64,000 nucleotides of DNA from Brevundimonas vesicularis (lineage in GTDB: Bacteria > Pseudomonadota > Alphaproteobacteria > Caulobacterales > Caulobacteraceae): positions 1,116,001-1,180,000 of the forward strand of contig NZ_CP114278.1 of NCBI RefSeq assembly GCF_027105095.1, read 5' to 3'. Of the stretch, positions 18,903-30,204 are shown piece by piece (positions within the stretch are counted from its first letter, which is position 1; each line of letters begins with the position of its first letter). Position numbers and translations under genes: made by a program. The notes under the pieces are model-generated. The model had not been told where the DNA came from. It made no database searches and saw only the letters and a list, made by a program, of their open reading frames with translations.

Positions 18903-21050
18903 CTATCGCAAAGTGCGGATCGAAACCTTGCCCTGCTTATGGTGCGGAATGACCACCGCGCGACCGTCGGCGTGCTGGATGTTCAAATCCACGACGGCAC
19001 CGCCGACTTCCAGGCCGGTGATCTTCAGACGATCCAGACCGGCCGGCAGGACCGGATCGGCCAGATCGACCGTCTCGGTCCAGGCGTCGATCGACAGGCC
19101 CAGCGTCGCCTGAAGCATCAGGAAGACCGATCCCGCCGCCCAGGCCTGGGGCAGACAGGCGACCGGATAGGCGATGGGCGGCTCGCCCGGCTCACGCGGG
19201 AAGCCGCAGAACAGCTCAGGCAGTCGCAGATGGAAGTGGGCGGCCGCAGCGTAGATCTCGGCCAGAATTTCGGCGACCGCGTCGCGCTCGCCGTAAGCCG
19301 CCATGCCGGCGGCGGCCATGGCGGTGTCGTGCGGCCAGACCGAGCCGTTGTGATAGCTCATCGGATTGAAGCGGGCCTGTCCGACCTCCAGTGTGCGGAT
19401 GCCCCAGCCGGTGCGGAACTCGGCGGTCAGCAAGCGTTTGGTGACACGCCGCGCGCGTTCAAGCGACGGCAGGCCGGTGAACAGCAGGTGCCCGGCGTTG
19501 GAGGCGATGGCGCGACATTGCTGGCCGTCGCCGTCGAGGGCCACGGCGTAGAAGCCCTCGTCCTCCATCCAGAACTTTTCCTCGACCAGAGAGCGGACCT
19601 GTTCGGCGCGCATCCGCCATTCGGTCGTGCGGTCGTCGTGCAGGCGCTCGCCCAGATCACCCAGCGCTTTCCAGGCGGCGAAGGCGTAGCCCTGAACCTC
19701 CAGCAGCGCGATCGGACCCTTGGGGAAGCGACCGTCGGCGTGGAAGATGGAATCCTCGGAGTCCTTCCAGCCCTGGTTGGACAGGCCGGTGTCGGCGCCG
19801 CGCTGATAGTCGATCAGGCCGTCGTTGTTGCTGTCGCCGTAGTCACGCATCCAGTCGGCGGCCGCGATCAGATTGGGCCAGAGCTTGCGGATCAGATCCA
19901 GATCGCCGGTGCGGTTGGCATAGGCGCCGGCCAGGGCCACGAACAGACAGGTGGTGTCGACCCCGCCATAGTAGAGACCGAACGGCACCTCATGCAGGGC
20001 GCTCATTTCGCCGCCGCGGGTCTCGTGCATAATCTTGCCGGGCTGGCTGTCTCGATAGAGCGATGTCTCGGTCGCCTGGCGTGAGGCCAGATAGGTCAGC
20101 ACGCCCTTGGCCAGCGACGGATCCAGCCAAAGCATTTGCCAGGCCGAAATGATGCCGTCTCGACCGAACGGGGTCGAGAACCACGGCGTGCCCGCATAGG
20201 GATAGGGGCCGGTCGGCAGGTCTGTGGTCAACAGCGCCATGTCGGCGCGCGACTGATCCAGCCAATCGTTGAAGCGCGGGCTACGCGGGCCGCGCACCGA
20301 GGCGCCGCGCCGGCGTTTGGCGCGCATGGCCAGGCGGGCCTGGATGGCGTTCTGGCGCCAGCGATCGGCGTCCGGCGTTTCGCAGGCGTCCACGCCGCAC
20401 TCGATGAACAGGTCCAGGGAGCGGCCCTTGGGCAGGCTGAACATGAACTCCGCGCGTTGATGCGTCAGGCGCGCGGGCGGTTCGGAAAAGGCGATACAGC
20501 TGGAACGGTCCACATCGTCCAGGCCGGTGTAGCGGAAGGTGACGCGGCGACCGTCGGTCGTCGGCGTATGGATGGTCCCGCGCTTGGCCCGAGGCGTGCC
20601 GCGCACCTGGAAGATATCGAAGAAGTCGGCGCCGAAGTCGAAGGCCAGCGGCAGCAGGATGTCCTCCACCCCGTGGTTGACCATGCGGATGCGCTCGAAC
20701 ATCCGCCGGTTCCAAAGGAAGCGCCGGCGCTCGATATGCAGGACGCCAGCCGGAGCCGACCGGCCGCCCATCGGGGGCAGGGGACGGTTGGTGGTGTGGC
20801 AGGAGAAGAAGACGTTGTCCTGGCTGACGCCGGACGACAGGCGCGACGGCTTCAGCAGGCCGACGGTCATGGCCCAGCGCGACAGGACGCGGGTGTCGCC
20901 CGCGAACAGGCCGTCGGCGCCGCCCTTCATGTCGCCCCATCCGTCGGCGACCAGGAAGGTATCGCCTTCCTTCAGCGCCATCAGCTGTTCGAGACCCGTG
21001 GCCTCGACCGATTCACCGGCGGTCAGTTGAGTGGAATAGGCGTCGTCCAT
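18903..21050 (-). CDS. Amylo-alpha-1,6-glucosidase (glycogen debranching-like)
   Basis: A 715-residue soluble protein. The N-terminal part (about residues 15-250) is the beta-rich glycogen-debranching N-terminal domain, with GLFAGDTRVLSRW. The C-terminal part is an (alpha/alpha)6 glucosidase barrel with the acidic stretches FGRDGIISAWQ and WKDSEDSIFHADG, typical of GH63/GH133-like enzymes in bacteria. It probably trims alpha-glucans or related storage or compatible-solute sugars. It lies 150 bp downstream of a GT4 glycosyltransferase on the same strand. No other glycogen gene (glgA, glgB, glgC) is present, so the true substrate is uncertain. Confidence 0.8.
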   Translation of the reverse strand: MDDAYSTQLTAGESVEATGLEQLMALKEGDTFLVADGWGDMKGGADGLFAGDTRVLSRWAMTVGLLKPSRLSSGVSQDNVFFSCHTTNRPLPPMGGRSAPAGVLHIERRRFLWNRRMFERIRMVNHGVEDILLPLAFDFGADFFDIFQVRGTPRAKRGTIHTPTTDGRRVTFRYTGLDDVDRSSCIAFSEPPARLTHQRAEFMFSLPKGRSLDLFIECGVDACETPDADRWRQNAIQARLAMRAKRRRGASVRGPRSPRFNDWLDQSRADMALLTTDLPTGPYPYAGTPWFSTPFGRDGIISAWQMLWLDPSLAKGVLTYLASRQATETSLYRDSQPGKIMHETRGGEMSALHEVPFGLYYGGVDTTCLFVALAGAYANRTGDLDLIRKLWPNLIAAADWMRDYGDSNNDGLIDYQRGADTGLSNQGWKDSEDSIFHADGRFPKGPIALLEVQGYAFAAWKALGDLGERLHDDRTTEWRMRAEQVRSLVEEKFWMEDEGFYAVALDGDGQQCRAIASNAGHLLFTGLPSLERARRVTKRLLTAEFRTGWGIRTLEVGQARFNPMSYHNGSVWPHDTAMAAAGMAAYGERDAVAEILAEIYAAAAHFHLRLPELFCGFPREPGEPPIAYPVACLPQAWAAGSVFLMLQATLGLSIDAWTETVDLADPVLPAGLDRLKITGLEVGGAVVDLNIQHADGRAVVIPHHKQGKVSIRTLR

Positions 21051-21136
21051 GCGGTCTCTTCCCCGTCGTTATGAGGCCTTGGCCGAACGTGTCGCACCCG
21101 AATGCGGCGCTCAGGGGCCGCTTGAGAGATGAAATG

Positions 21137-21173
21137 AAACAGGCGGCAGAGGGTTCACCCCCGCCACCTGTTT
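21137..21173. terminator. Imperfect hairpin with T-tract between GT4 and debranching genes
   Basis: AAACAGGCGGC pairs with the GCCACCTGTTT side over an imperfect 14-16 bp stem with a TTCA-containing loop. The plus strand continues with TTTTTC, and the minus strand with TTTCATTTC after the stem. It sits between two minus-strand genes, so it probably ends or attenuates the GT4 transcript before the debranching gene. Confidence 0.5.
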
Positions 21174-21200
21174 TTCTTGGATAATCGTACGCTGCGACGC

Positions 21201-22316
21201 TTATGCGATGGCGGCGAAGCTGCGGTCTTCTTCGAGCGGACGCAGCGGGGTGACGACATTGTCCAGCGCGGCTTCCGCGAACGGACGGCGCGCCAGTAGG
21301 TCGCCGTAGACGTCCAGGTAGCGGCGCGCCATGGCGGTGGCGGAGAAGCGCAGGTCAAAGCGCGCGCGTACAGCCTCGCGGTCCAACAGATGGACGCGCC
21401 CGGCCGCAGCGATCGCCTGCTCCATCGTGTCGACGAGGAAGCCTGTGGCGCCGTCTTCGATGACCTCCGGCGTCGAGCCGCAGCGGAAGGCGACGACGGG
21501 CGTGCCGCAGGCCATGGCCTCGATCATCACCAGGCCAAAGGGCTCCGGCCAATCGATGGGGAAGAGCAGGGCCTCGGCGCCGCCGAGGAAGGCGGACTTC
21601 TGATGGTCGCCGATCTCGCCGATGAACTCGATCAGCGGGTTGCCCTCGACCAGAGGGCGGATCGTCTCCTCCCAATAGCGCTTGTCGGCGGCGTCCACCT
21701 TGGCGGCCATCTTCAGCCGCTTGCCCAGTTTGGTGGCGATCTCGATGGCGCGGTCGGGGCGTTTCTCGGGCGAGATGCGACCCAGGAAGGCCAGATAGCC
21801 CTCCGATTTCGGCGAGAAGATATATTGTTCGCCGGGCATGCCGTGATGGACGGTCGCCTTCCAGTTGGCGAAATGCAGCGGCTTGCGCTGATCGTCGGAG
21901 ATCGAGACCAGACCGAACTCGCTCCAGCGCGCATAGACGCCGGGCAAATCCTTCATATCCAGACGGCCATGCAGGGTCGTCAGGGTCTTGTCCGCATATT
22001 TCTGGAACAGCGGGAAATGGACCATGTCGGTGTGGAAGTGGATGACGTCGAACTGATCGGCGCGGTCCAGCACCTCTCCCAGCATCGACAGGTGGGCGGC
22101 GAGATCGGATTTCAACGGCGCCGGATCCAGACGGATGGCCTGGTCGCGCACGGGCACCAGACGGGCCTTGGTCTGGGCGTCGGCGCTGGCGAACAGCGTC
22201 ACGTCGTGGCCCAGCTCGACCAAGGCGTCGGTCAGATGCGCGACCACACGCTCCGTACCGCCGTACAGCTTGGGAGGCACGGCCTCATACAGCGGGGTGA
22301 TCTGCGCGATTTTCAT
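21201..22316 (-). CDS. Family 4 glycosyltransferase
   Basis: A 371-residue GT-B glycosyltransferase that retains anomeric configuration by family. The N-terminal domain starts MKIAQITPLYEAVPPK and carries the acceptor-side glycine loop YGGTERVV. The C-terminal donor domain has a GRISPEKRPD loop and the EPFGLVMIEAMACGTPVV motif with the family E-x7-E. The ATG at 22316 is preferred because a GGAG site lies 9 bp upstream and the family start coincides; an upstream extension of 30 residues lacks both. It stands upstream of the debranching-like gene and may act in the same sugar pathway. Donor and acceptor are not predictable. Confidence 0.85.
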   Translation of the reverse strand: MKIAQITPLYEAVPPKLYGGTERVVAHLTDALVELGHDVTLFASADAQTKARLVPVRDQAIRLDPAPLKSDLAAHLSMLGEVLDRADQFDVIHFHTDMVHFPLFQKYADKTLTTLHGRLDMKDLPGVYARWSEFGLVSISDDQRKPLHFANWKATVHHGMPGEQYIFSPKSEGYLAFLGRISPEKRPDRAIEIATKLGKRLKMAAKVDAADKRYWEETIRPLVEGNPLIEFIGEIGDHQKSAFLGGAEALLFPIDWPEPFGLVMIEAMACGTPVVAFRCGSTPEVIEDGATGFLVDTMEQAIAAAGRVHLLDREAVRARFDLRFSATAMARRYLDVYGDLLARRPFAEAALDNVVTPLRPLEEDRSFAAIA

Positions 22317-22526
22317 GGTGATGTGCTCCGACACCGCATCCTGGCGGGCCGTTGACATCAATGGTCTCGCAACTGCGAAGTTCCGTCGCAGGCGGCGAAT
22401 TTTCACATAGGTTTCGTGGGGTTACAGCGAAGCTGACCCGACAATAATGTGCGAAATCGTACCTATCTGATGTGTCCGTCAGCTAAGTGCTTGATGTGAT
22501 TGATGCGACGCGGCGTCGCACCGACC

Positions 22527-23706
<1,180 letters not shown>

Positions 23707-23714
23707 CCCTCGCC

Positions 23715-25802
23715 TTACGCCAGCATTCGCACCTTGGGCTCGCGGTCCCACTGGCGGGTGCGGGCGGGGGCGAGGAAGGCCTCGGGGGCCTTGGACAGAT
23801 CGATCACGCCTGCGTCCGGCTCGACGCCCGCCTTGTCCAGCAGGGGCTGGGCCTCGGGGGTGTGGCCGATGGCCTTGAGGTGGCCGAAGGCGTCCTTGGC
23901 GAAATCGACCGCGGCGCCTTCCTTCAGCAACTGGGCGCAACCGTCGTCGGACAGGACGATGGCGATTGCGTCGAACAAGACCGAAGGGCTGCCGGCCAGC
24001 TGACCGTCGGCGGCCAGGGTCTTGCCGCCCTTCAGCTTTGCGCCGCCGATCTTGGGGGCGACGATGAAGACCGAACCGCCGTCGCCTTCAACCGCCGCCT
24101 TCACGGCGTCGACGACCGCACCGTCCGAACCGTCGGCGACCAGGATGGCGACCTTCCGGCCCTTCAGGGTGTCGGGATATTTGCCGACGATGCGCAAGGC
24201 GGGCGAGGCATCCAGATCGATGGGCGCTACACCGGGGTCGGACGCCTTCGGCAGAGGCAGGTTCAGGCCGTCTGCGACACGCTTGGCCAGGGTCTCATCG
24301 ACGTTCTGCAGATTGGCCAGAACACGCTCGCGAACGTGGGCGAGCGACACCTTGGACAGTTCGAACACGATGGCGCTGGCCATGTGGGCCTGTTCGATCT
24401 CGGTTTGGGAGCGGAAGAACAGTCGCGCCTGGCTGTAGTGATCGGCGAAGCTGTCGGCGCGCAGCCGGACCTTTTCGCCCTCGACCGGGATGGGCGCGGT
24501 GCGGAAGCCGCCCTTGGAATCTTCACGCGGGCCGCCGTCCTCGCCCGCCTCGGCCAGGCTGTTGGGTTCGTAGTTGGCACGGCCCTTGGGCACGGCCATC
24601 TGCATATGGCCGTCGCGCTGGAAGTTCTGGAAGGGGCAGCCCTTGGCCTGATTGATCGGGATCTGGTGGAAGTTGACCGTGCCCAGGCGCGACAGCTGGG
24701 TGTCCTGATAAGAGAACAGCCGTCCCTGCAACAGCGGATCTTCCGAAAAGTGGATGCCCGGCACGATGTTGGTCGGCAGGAAGGCGACCTGTTCGGTCTC
24801 GGCGAAGAAGTTGTCGGGGTTGCGGTCCAGGACCATGCGGCCGATCACGCGGATCGGATAATCCTCTTCCGGCACCAGCTTGGTGGCGTCCAGAATGTCG
24901 AAGGGGAGGGCGTCGGCCTGTTCCTGCGTGAACAACTGCACCCCGAACTCCCATTCGGGGAAGTCGCCCTGATCGATGGCCTCATACAGGTCGCGACGGT
25001 GATAGTCCGGGTCGGCGCCGGCGATCTTGACCGCCTCGTCCCAGCAGGTGGATTGGGTGCCCAGCTTGGGCCGCCAGTGGAACTTGACCAGGGTCGCCTC
25101 GCCTTCGGCGTTGATCAGCCGGAAGGTGTTGACGCCGAAGCCTTCCATCATGCGCAGGCTGCGCGGGATGCCGCGATCCGACATGGCCCACATGACCATA
25201 TGCATGCTCTCGGGCATCAGGCCGATGAAGTCCCAGAAGGTGTCGTGGGCGCTGGCCGCCTGGGGATAGCCCTTGTCGGCCTCCATCTTCACTGAGTGGA
25301 TCAGGTCCGGGAACTTGATCGCGTCCTGGATGAAGAAGACGGGGATGTTGTTGCCGACCAGATCCCAGTTGCCTTCGGTCGTGTAAAATTTGACCGCAAA
25401 GCCGCGCACGTCGCGCGGCGTATCGACCGAGCCCGCGCCGCCGGCCACGGTCGAGAAACGGGTGAACAGTTCGGTCTTCTTGCCCACCTCGGTCAGGATC
25501 TTGGCCGTGGTGAAGTCCGACAGACTGTCGGTAAGTTCGAAGAAGCCGTGGGCGGCCGAGCCGCGGGCATGGACGATCCGCTCAGGGATACGCTCGTGGT
25601 CGAAATGCTGGATCTTCTCGCGGAGGATGAAGTCTTCCAGCAGGGTCGAGCCGCGCGGGCCAGCCTTGAGCGAGTTCTGATTGTCGCTGATCGGCGTCCC
25701 GTGATTGGTGGTCAGGCGGGTCTCAGGCGTCGAGGCGGTCTGGTGCACCTCTCCGGCGTTGCCGATTGTCGGCGCGCCGGCCGGCTTTGCGTTCTTGGCC
25801 AT
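23715..25802 (-). CDS. katE: Large-subunit catalase (HPII/KatE type)
   Basis: A 695-residue clade II catalase that dismutates hydrogen peroxide. Residues 61-90 hold the active-site signature [20 protein letters not shown] with catalytic H85. The proximal heme tyrosine is Y365 in RLFSYQDTQ. The C-terminal 150 residues form the DJ-1/PfpI-like flavodoxin domain ([14 protein letters not shown]) that marks large-subunit enzymes. The ATG at 25802 is used, with AAGGA about 9 bp upstream; a longer frame continues into the murC upstream region but lacks homology. It is divergent from murC. KatE-type catalases are often stress-sigma controlled, but I found no clear GGAAC-N16-CGTT motif upstream. Confidence 0.93.
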   Translation of the reverse strand: MAKNAKPAGAPTIGNAGEVHQTASTPETRLTTNHGTPISDNQNSLKAGPRGSTLLEDFILREKIQHFDHERIPERIVHARGSAAHGFFELTDSLSDFTTAKILTEVGKKTELFTRFSTVAGGAGSVDTPRDVRGFAVKFYTTEGNWDLVGNNIPVFFIQDAIKFPDLIHSVKMEADKGYPQAASAHDTFWDFIGLMPESMHMVMWAMSDRGIPRSLRMMEGFGVNTFRLINAEGEATLVKFHWRPKLGTQSTCWDEAVKIAGADPDYHRRDLYEAIDQGDFPEWEFGVQLFTQEQADALPFDILDATKLVPEEDYPIRVIGRMVLDRNPDNFFAETEQVAFLPTNIVPGIHFSEDPLLQGRLFSYQDTQLSRLGTVNFHQIPINQAKGCPFQNFQRDGHMQMAVPKGRANYEPNSLAEAGEDGGPREDSKGGFRTAPIPVEGEKVRLRADSFADHYSQARLFFRSQTEIEQAHMASAIVFELSKVSLAHVRERVLANLQNVDETLAKRVADGLNLPLPKASDPGVAPIDLDASPALRIVGKYPDTLKGRKVAILVADGSDGAVVDAVKAAVEGDGGSVFIVAPKIGGAKLKGGKTLAADGQLAGSPSVLFDAIAIVLSDDGCAQLLKEGAAVDFAKDAFGHLKAIGHTPEAQPLLDKAGVEPDAGVIDLSKAPEAFLAPARTRQWDREPKVRMLA

Positions 25803-25984
25803 CTTGGGAGTCCTTTGGAGCTGCGGCGCAAGCGGGAACCGCGCGCGTTCGCGAAGACAACACGGTGGAGGCGCAATAGTTCTGTGCGAGTTCGCGCACA
25901 GCCGCGCCCGATCGTCCTTAGAAAAGTTCGCTCCGTATGCGGCGCGCCCTTCGCAGGAGGCGAGGCGGCGTTTATGAGGCGAAA

Positions 25985-27397
25985 ATGATCGCACGCCTTC
26001 GCCCCGTCCCGTTCGACCTCGGTCCCGTTCATTTCGTCGGCATCGGCGGCATAGGCATGAGCGGCATCGCCGAGATCATGCTGAAGATCGGCTATTCGGT
26101 GCAGGGCTCGGACGCCAAGGCCAGCGCCAATACCGAACGGCTGGAAAAGCTGGGCGCCAAGATCTTCATCGGCCACGACGCCGCCCATGTGGGCGAGGGG
26201 GTCTCGGCCGTGGTCTATTCGACGGCGGTCAAGGCCGACAATCCCGAGATGAAGGCGGCCCGCGAGCGTCGCATCCCGCTGGTGCGCCGGGCCGAGATGC
26301 TGGCCGAACTGATGCGGCTGCAGTTCTCGATCGCGGTCGGCGGCACGCACGGCAAGACGACGACGACCTCGATGGTGGCGGCCCTGCTGGATGCGGCGGG
26401 CCTGGACCCCACGGTGGTCAACGGCGGCATCATCAACGCCTATGGCACCAACGCAAAGGTCGGCGATGGCGACTGGATCGTTGTGGAGGCGGACGAGAGC
26501 GACGGCAGCTTCCTGCGCCTGAAGTCGACGGTGGCCATCGTCACCAATATCGATCCCGAACATCTGGACCACTACGGCGACTTCGACGGGGTGCGAAAGG
26601 CGTTCGTGGACTTCGTCGAGAACATCCCCTTCTACGGGTTCGCCGCTGTCTGCCTGGACCATCCTGAGGTGCAGAAGCTGGTTGCGGCCATCGATAACCG
26701 GCGCCTCGTCACTTACGGCACGAACCCGCAGGCCATGGTGCGGGCTGAAAACTGCCAGATGGGACCGGACGGCGCGCGTTTCGACGTGGTGATCCAGAAC
26801 GGCGAGACACACCGCATCGAAGGTCTGCACCTTCCGATGGCCGGTTGGCACAATGTGTCGAATGGCCTGGCCGCCATCGCCGTGGCGCGCGAACTGGATG
26901 TCTCGGACGATGCGATCCGCACCGGTCTGGCCGGGTTCGGCGGTGTCAAGCGGCGCTTCACGACCACGGGGGTCGTGGGCGGCGTCCGCATCGTCGACGA
27001 CTATGGCCACCACCCGGTCGAGATCGCCGCCGTGCTGAAGGCCGCGCGCCAGGTGACGGAAGGTCGCGTCATCGCAGTGGTTCAGCCGCACCGCTACACG
27101 CGTCTGCGCGATCTGATGGACGAGTTCTCGACCTGCTTCTCGGACGCCGACAGCGTGATTGTCGCCGACGTCTATCCCGCCGGCGAACAGCCGATCGAAG
27201 GGGTGGACAAGCACGCCCTGACCGACGGGGTGCGCCGCTACGGCCACCGTCACGTCCAGGCTTTGGAGAACGCCGCCGTCCTGCCACGCCTGATCAAGGA
27301 CGAGGCGAAATCCGGCGACGTCGTCGTGCTGCTGGGCGCCGGGGACATCACCAGCTGGGCCTATGGCCTGCCGGCGCAGCTGGAGGCTTTGGCGTGA
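25985..27397 (+). CDS. murC: UDP-MurNAc:L-alanine ligase MurC
   Basis: MurC adds L-alanine to UDP-MurNAc, the first amino acid of the stem peptide. The 470-residue protein has the glycine-rich [11 protein letters not shown] loop at residues 12-22, the P-loop [10 protein letters not shown] near residue 120, and the [10 protein letters not shown] segment. The ATG at 25985 follows a GAGG site and coincides with the family start; an upstream in-frame GTG would add 16 arginine-rich residues. The stop overlaps the GTG of murB. It opens the second half of the dcw cluster, 16.9 kb after murG. Confidence 0.96.
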   Translation: MIARLRPVPFDLGPVHFVGIGGIGMSGIAEIMLKIGYSVQGSDAKASANTERLEKLGAKIFIGHDAAHVGEGVSAVVYSTAVKADNPEMKAARERRIPLVRRAEMLAELMRLQFSIAVGGTHGKTTTTSMVAALLDAAGLDPTVVNGGIINAYGTNAKVGDGDWIVVEADESDGSFLRLKSTVAIVTNIDPEHLDHYGDFDGVRKAFVDFVENIPFYGFAAVCLDHPEVQKLVAAIDNRRLVTYGTNPQAMVRAENCQMGPDGARFDVVIQNGETHRIEGLHLPMAGWHNVSNGLAAIAVARELDVSDDAIRTGLAGFGGVKRRFTTTGVVGGVRIVDDYGHHPVEIAAVLKAARQVTEGRVIAVVQPHRYTRLRDLMDEFSTCFSDADSVIVADVYPAGEQPIEGVDKHALTDGVRRYGHRHVQALENAAVLPRLIKDEAKSGDVVVLLGAGDITSWAYGLPAQLEALA

Positions 27398-28296
27398 TCG
27401 CTCTGCCCGAAGCGCGCGGCAAGCTGCTGCGGAACGAGCCGCTGGCGCCCTACACATGGTTCCGCGTCGGCGGCGCGGCCGAGGCCCTGTTCATTCCGGC
27501 GGATGCCGAGGATCTGGCGGATTTCCTGAAGGCGCTGGACCCGGCCGTGCCGGTGACGGTTCTGGGCGTCGGATCGAACGTCATTGTTCGTGACGGCGGG
27601 GTTGATGGGGTGGTGATCCGCCTGGCGGGCCGCCCGTGGGCGCAGATCACGACAGACGGCGACACGGTCACGGCCGGCGCGGGCGCGCTGGATTCGATGG
27701 TCGCCAAGGCCAGCGCCAAGGCGGGGATCGCCGGGCTGGAATTCTACGCCGGCATTCCGGGCACGATCGGCGGCGCCTTGATCATGAACGCCGGTTGCTA
27801 TGGAGCTGAGACCAAGGACGTGCTGGTGTCGGCCTGGGGGCTGACGCGGACGGGCGAGCGGGTTGACTACGCCCTGGCCGACTTCGGCTACACCTATCGA
27901 CATTCCCAGGCGCCGGCCGACATCATCTGGATCGAAGCGACCTATCGCGGCACGGCCGACGAACCCGAGGCGGTGGCGGCCCGGATCTCCGAGATCACCA
28001 GCCGGCGCGAGACCACCCAGCCGATCCGCGAGAAGACGGGCGGCTCGACGTTCAAGAACCCCGAGGGCCATTCGTCTTGGAAGCTGGTCGACGAGGCCGG
28101 CTGGCGCGGCAAGCTGCACGCCGAAACCGGGGGTGGGGCCAAGTTCAGCGAACTGCACTCCAACTTCATGATCAATCCCGGCGAGGCCACGGCCGCCGAT
28201 ATTGAAGGCCTGGGCGAGGTGGTTCGCGCCGATGTCCTGGCCAAGACCGGCGTTCAGCTGGAGTGGGAAATCAAGCGGATCGGCCGGGCGGGATAA
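27394..28296 (+). CDS. murB: UDP-N-acetylenolpyruvoylglucosamine reductase MurB
   Basis: MurB is the FAD-dependent, NADPH-using enzyme that makes UDP-MurNAc from its enolpyruvyl precursor. The 300-residue protein has the FAD-binding [14 protein letters not shown] segment, the [18 protein letters not shown] motif with the type I YxxYRHS-like stretch (FGYTYRHSQ), and the catalytic GGSTFKNP serine. The GTG at 27394 overlaps the murC stop by 4 bp, so the pair is coupled; the open frame runs further upstream inside murC but that is not coding. A 78 bp gap follows before ddl. Confidence 0.95.
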   Translation: MIALPEARGKLLRNEPLAPYTWFRVGGAAEALFIPADAEDLADFLKALDPAVPVTVLGVGSNVIVRDGGVDGVVIRLAGRPWAQITTDGDTVTAGAGALDSMVAKASAKAGIAGLEFYAGIPGTIGGALIMNAGCYGAETKDVLVSAWGLTRTGERVDYALADFGYTYRHSQAPADIIWIEATYRGTADEPEAVAARISEITSRRETTQPIREKTGGSTFKNPEGHSSWKLVDEAGWRGKLHAETGGGAKFSELHSNFMINPGEATAADIEGLGEVVRADVLAKTGVQLEWEIKRIGRAG

Positions 28297-28333
28297 AAAA
28301 TCCCGCGCAAAAATAGCCAGCGGACGCGAATGG

Positions 28334-28350
28334 TTGACGGCCTGTTAAAC
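28334..28350 (+). promoter_or_regulatory. CtrA-like box upstream of ddl-ftsQA
   Basis: TTGA (28334-28337), seven bases, then TTAAAC (28345-28350) differ by one base from the CtrA consensus TTAA-N7-TTAA. It is 25 bp before the ddl ATG. TTGACG in the same place can also be read as a -35 hexamer. CtrA control of ftsQA is known in C. crescentus; binding here is inference. Confidence 0.4.
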
Positions 28351-28374
28351 ATGTAGGCCCCAATCCAAGGCGTC

Positions 28375-29316
28375 ATGGCCCGCGCTTTCAAAGATCTTCA
28401 CGTCGCCGTTCTGATGGGCGGCCTTTCCGCAGAGCGGGAGGTGTCCCTCTCGTCGGGCGAGCAGTGCGCGCGCGCGCTGGAGCGGCAGGGCGTGCGCGTC
28501 AGCCGCGTGGACGCCGGGCGCGACTTGGCCAATGTGCTTTCGGGCCTGATCAAGCCGGACGTGGTGCTGAACTGCTTGCACGGCGCCTGGGGCGAGGACG
28601 GCTGCGTCCAGGGCGTGCTGGAGACCTTGCGGATTCCCTACACCCATTCCGGCGTGCTGGCCTCGGCCCTGGCGATGGACAAGGACAAGTCCAAGGCCGT
28701 GCTGCGGGCGGCCGGCATCAAGGTGCCAGGCGGCGGTCTTTACGATCGTCACGAGGTCGCCAGCCGCCACGTCATCGACCCGCCCTATGTGGTCAAGCCC
28801 AATGCCGAGGGCTCGTCCGTCGGCGTCTTCCTGGTGCGCGAGGGCGCCAACCGTCCGGTTTCCGAAGTGGGCGAGCCGGGCTGGACTTACGGCGAGCAGG
28901 TCGTGGTCGAGCCGTATATCGCCGGCAAGGAGCTGTGCGTCACCGTGTTGGGCGAACCGGCCGGGCCGCGCGCCCTGACCGTTACGGACATCACCCCCAC
29001 CAAGGGCTTCTACGACTATGAGGCCAAATATGCGCCGGGCGGATCGGTGCACGTCCTGCCCGCGGTCTTGCCGCCGCACGTGTTCGAGAAGGCTCTGCGT
29101 CAGGCCGAGGCGGCGCACGTCGCCATGGGGTGCCGCGGCGTGTCGCGATCCGACTTCCGTTATGATGATGTTAAGGACGATCTGGTCCTGTTGGAGGTCA
29201 ATACTCAGCCCGGCATGACCCCGACTTCGCTCGCGCCTGAGCAGGCCGCCCATACCGGGATGAGTTATGACGATCTGGTTCGGTGGATGGTGGAGGACGC
29301 CTCATGCCCGCGGTAG
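28375..29316 (+). CDS. ddl: D-alanine--D-alanine ligase Ddl
   Basis: Ddl makes the D-Ala-D-Ala dipeptide used by MurF. The 313-residue ATP-grasp enzyme has the N-terminal [14 protein letters not shown] motif, the LHGAWGEDG segment, and C-terminal metal and substrate residues in [14 protein letters not shown]. In the central ATP-binding loop the NAEGSSVGV motif is intact. The length is normal. It overlaps ftsQ by 13 bp and probably forms an operon with ftsQ and ftsA. Confidence 0.96.
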   Translation: MARAFKDLHVAVLMGGLSAEREVSLSSGEQCARALERQGVRVSRVDAGRDLANVLSGLIKPDVVLNCLHGAWGEDGCVQGVLETLRIPYTHSGVLASALAMDKDKSKAVLRAAGIKVPGGGLYDRHEVASRHVIDPPYVVKPNAEGSSVGVFLVREGANRPVSEVGEPGWTYGEQVVVEPYIAGKELCVTVLGEPAGPRALTVTDITPTKGFYDYEAKYAPGGSVHVLPAVLPPHVFEKALRQAEAAHVAMGCRGVSRSDFRYDDVKDDLVLLEVNTQPGMTPTSLAPEQAAHTGMSYDDLVRWMVEDASCPR

Positions 29317-30191
29317 TTCGCGGCGGCCGGCGACAGGGTTCTAATCAGGCTCCACAACGCGGTGCGGCTTCCAAGGGCGGAGGCCGGTCGCGCGGCGGGG
29401 CCCAGAACGCGTCCGCCGTCCCCGGCAAGATGGCCGCCATCGGCCGTGTCGATATTTCGCCCCGCACCGCCGTGATCGCTCTGGGCGCCGGCGCGCTGCT
29501 GCTGGTCGGGGTTCTGGCCACGGGCGCTCGCGCTGAGCGGATCGGCGCCTCGGTTTCTCATGGCTTGGACAGTGTGACGGCCGGCATGGGCCTGACGCTG
29601 AAGCGGGTGCACATCACCGGCGCCTCGCCGGAGGCCGAGCCGGCGATCCAGCGCGCGCTGGGCCTGTATTCCGGTCAGCCGATCACCAGCCTGGATCTGG
29701 ACGCCATCCGCACGCGGGTTCAGGGCGTGGGTTGGGTCAAGGAGGCGCGCGTGGTGCGCCTGTTGCCCGACACCCTGATCGTCGAGGTCAAGGAACACGA
29801 CCGCCTCGCCGTCTGGCAGGAAGCCGGTCAGATCAAGGTGATCGACAACCGGGGCCAGGTCATCGACGGCGCCGACGCGCGTCGCTATCCGACGCTGCCG
29901 CTGGTTGTGGGCAAGGGCGCCGACGTGGCGGCGGGCGAAATCCTGCCTCTGCTGGCCCAGCGCCCGCGACTGATGGGGATGGTGGACGCCTTGGTGCGCG
30001 TGGATGAGCGCCGCTGGGACCTGCGTCTCAAAGACGGCAGCCTGATCCAGCTTCCCGCCACCGAACAGGAGGCGGCTTTGATCCGCCTCGATGCGCTGGA
30101 CCAGCGCGAACGCCTGCTCGACCTGGGCTTCGCCCGCGTCGATCTCAGAACCCCCGACGAGGTCGCCGTGCGACCCGCCGGCGACGCCTAA
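29304..30191 (+). CDS. ftsQ: Cell division protein FtsQ
   Basis: FtsQ is a bitopic membrane protein that links cytoplasmic and periplasmic divisome parts. The 295-residue protein has a basic, glycine-rich cytoplasmic tail (residues 1-52), one transmembrane segment at about 55-74, a POTRA domain from about residue 97 ([14 protein letters not shown]), and the FtsQ-specific beta domain. The ATG at 29304 has a strong GGAGGA site 6 bp upstream, which decides it over the GTG at 29283. It overlaps the end of ddl. Confidence 0.93.
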   Translation: MPAVVRGGRRQGSNQAPQRGAASKGGGRSRGGAQNASAVPGKMAAIGRVDISPRTAVIALGAGALLLVGVLATGARAERIGASVSHGLDSVTAGMGLTLKRVHITGASPEAEPAIQRALGLYSGQPITSLDLDAIRTRVQGVGWVKEARVVRLLPDTLIVEVKEHDRLAVWQEAGQIKVIDNRGQVIDGADARRYPTLPLVVGKGADVAAGEILPLLAQRPRLMGMVDALVRVDERRWDLRLKDGSLIQLPATEQEAALIRLDALDQRERLLDLGFARVDLRTPDEVAVRPAGDA

Positions 30192-30204
30192 GGACCGTAG
30201 AGAC

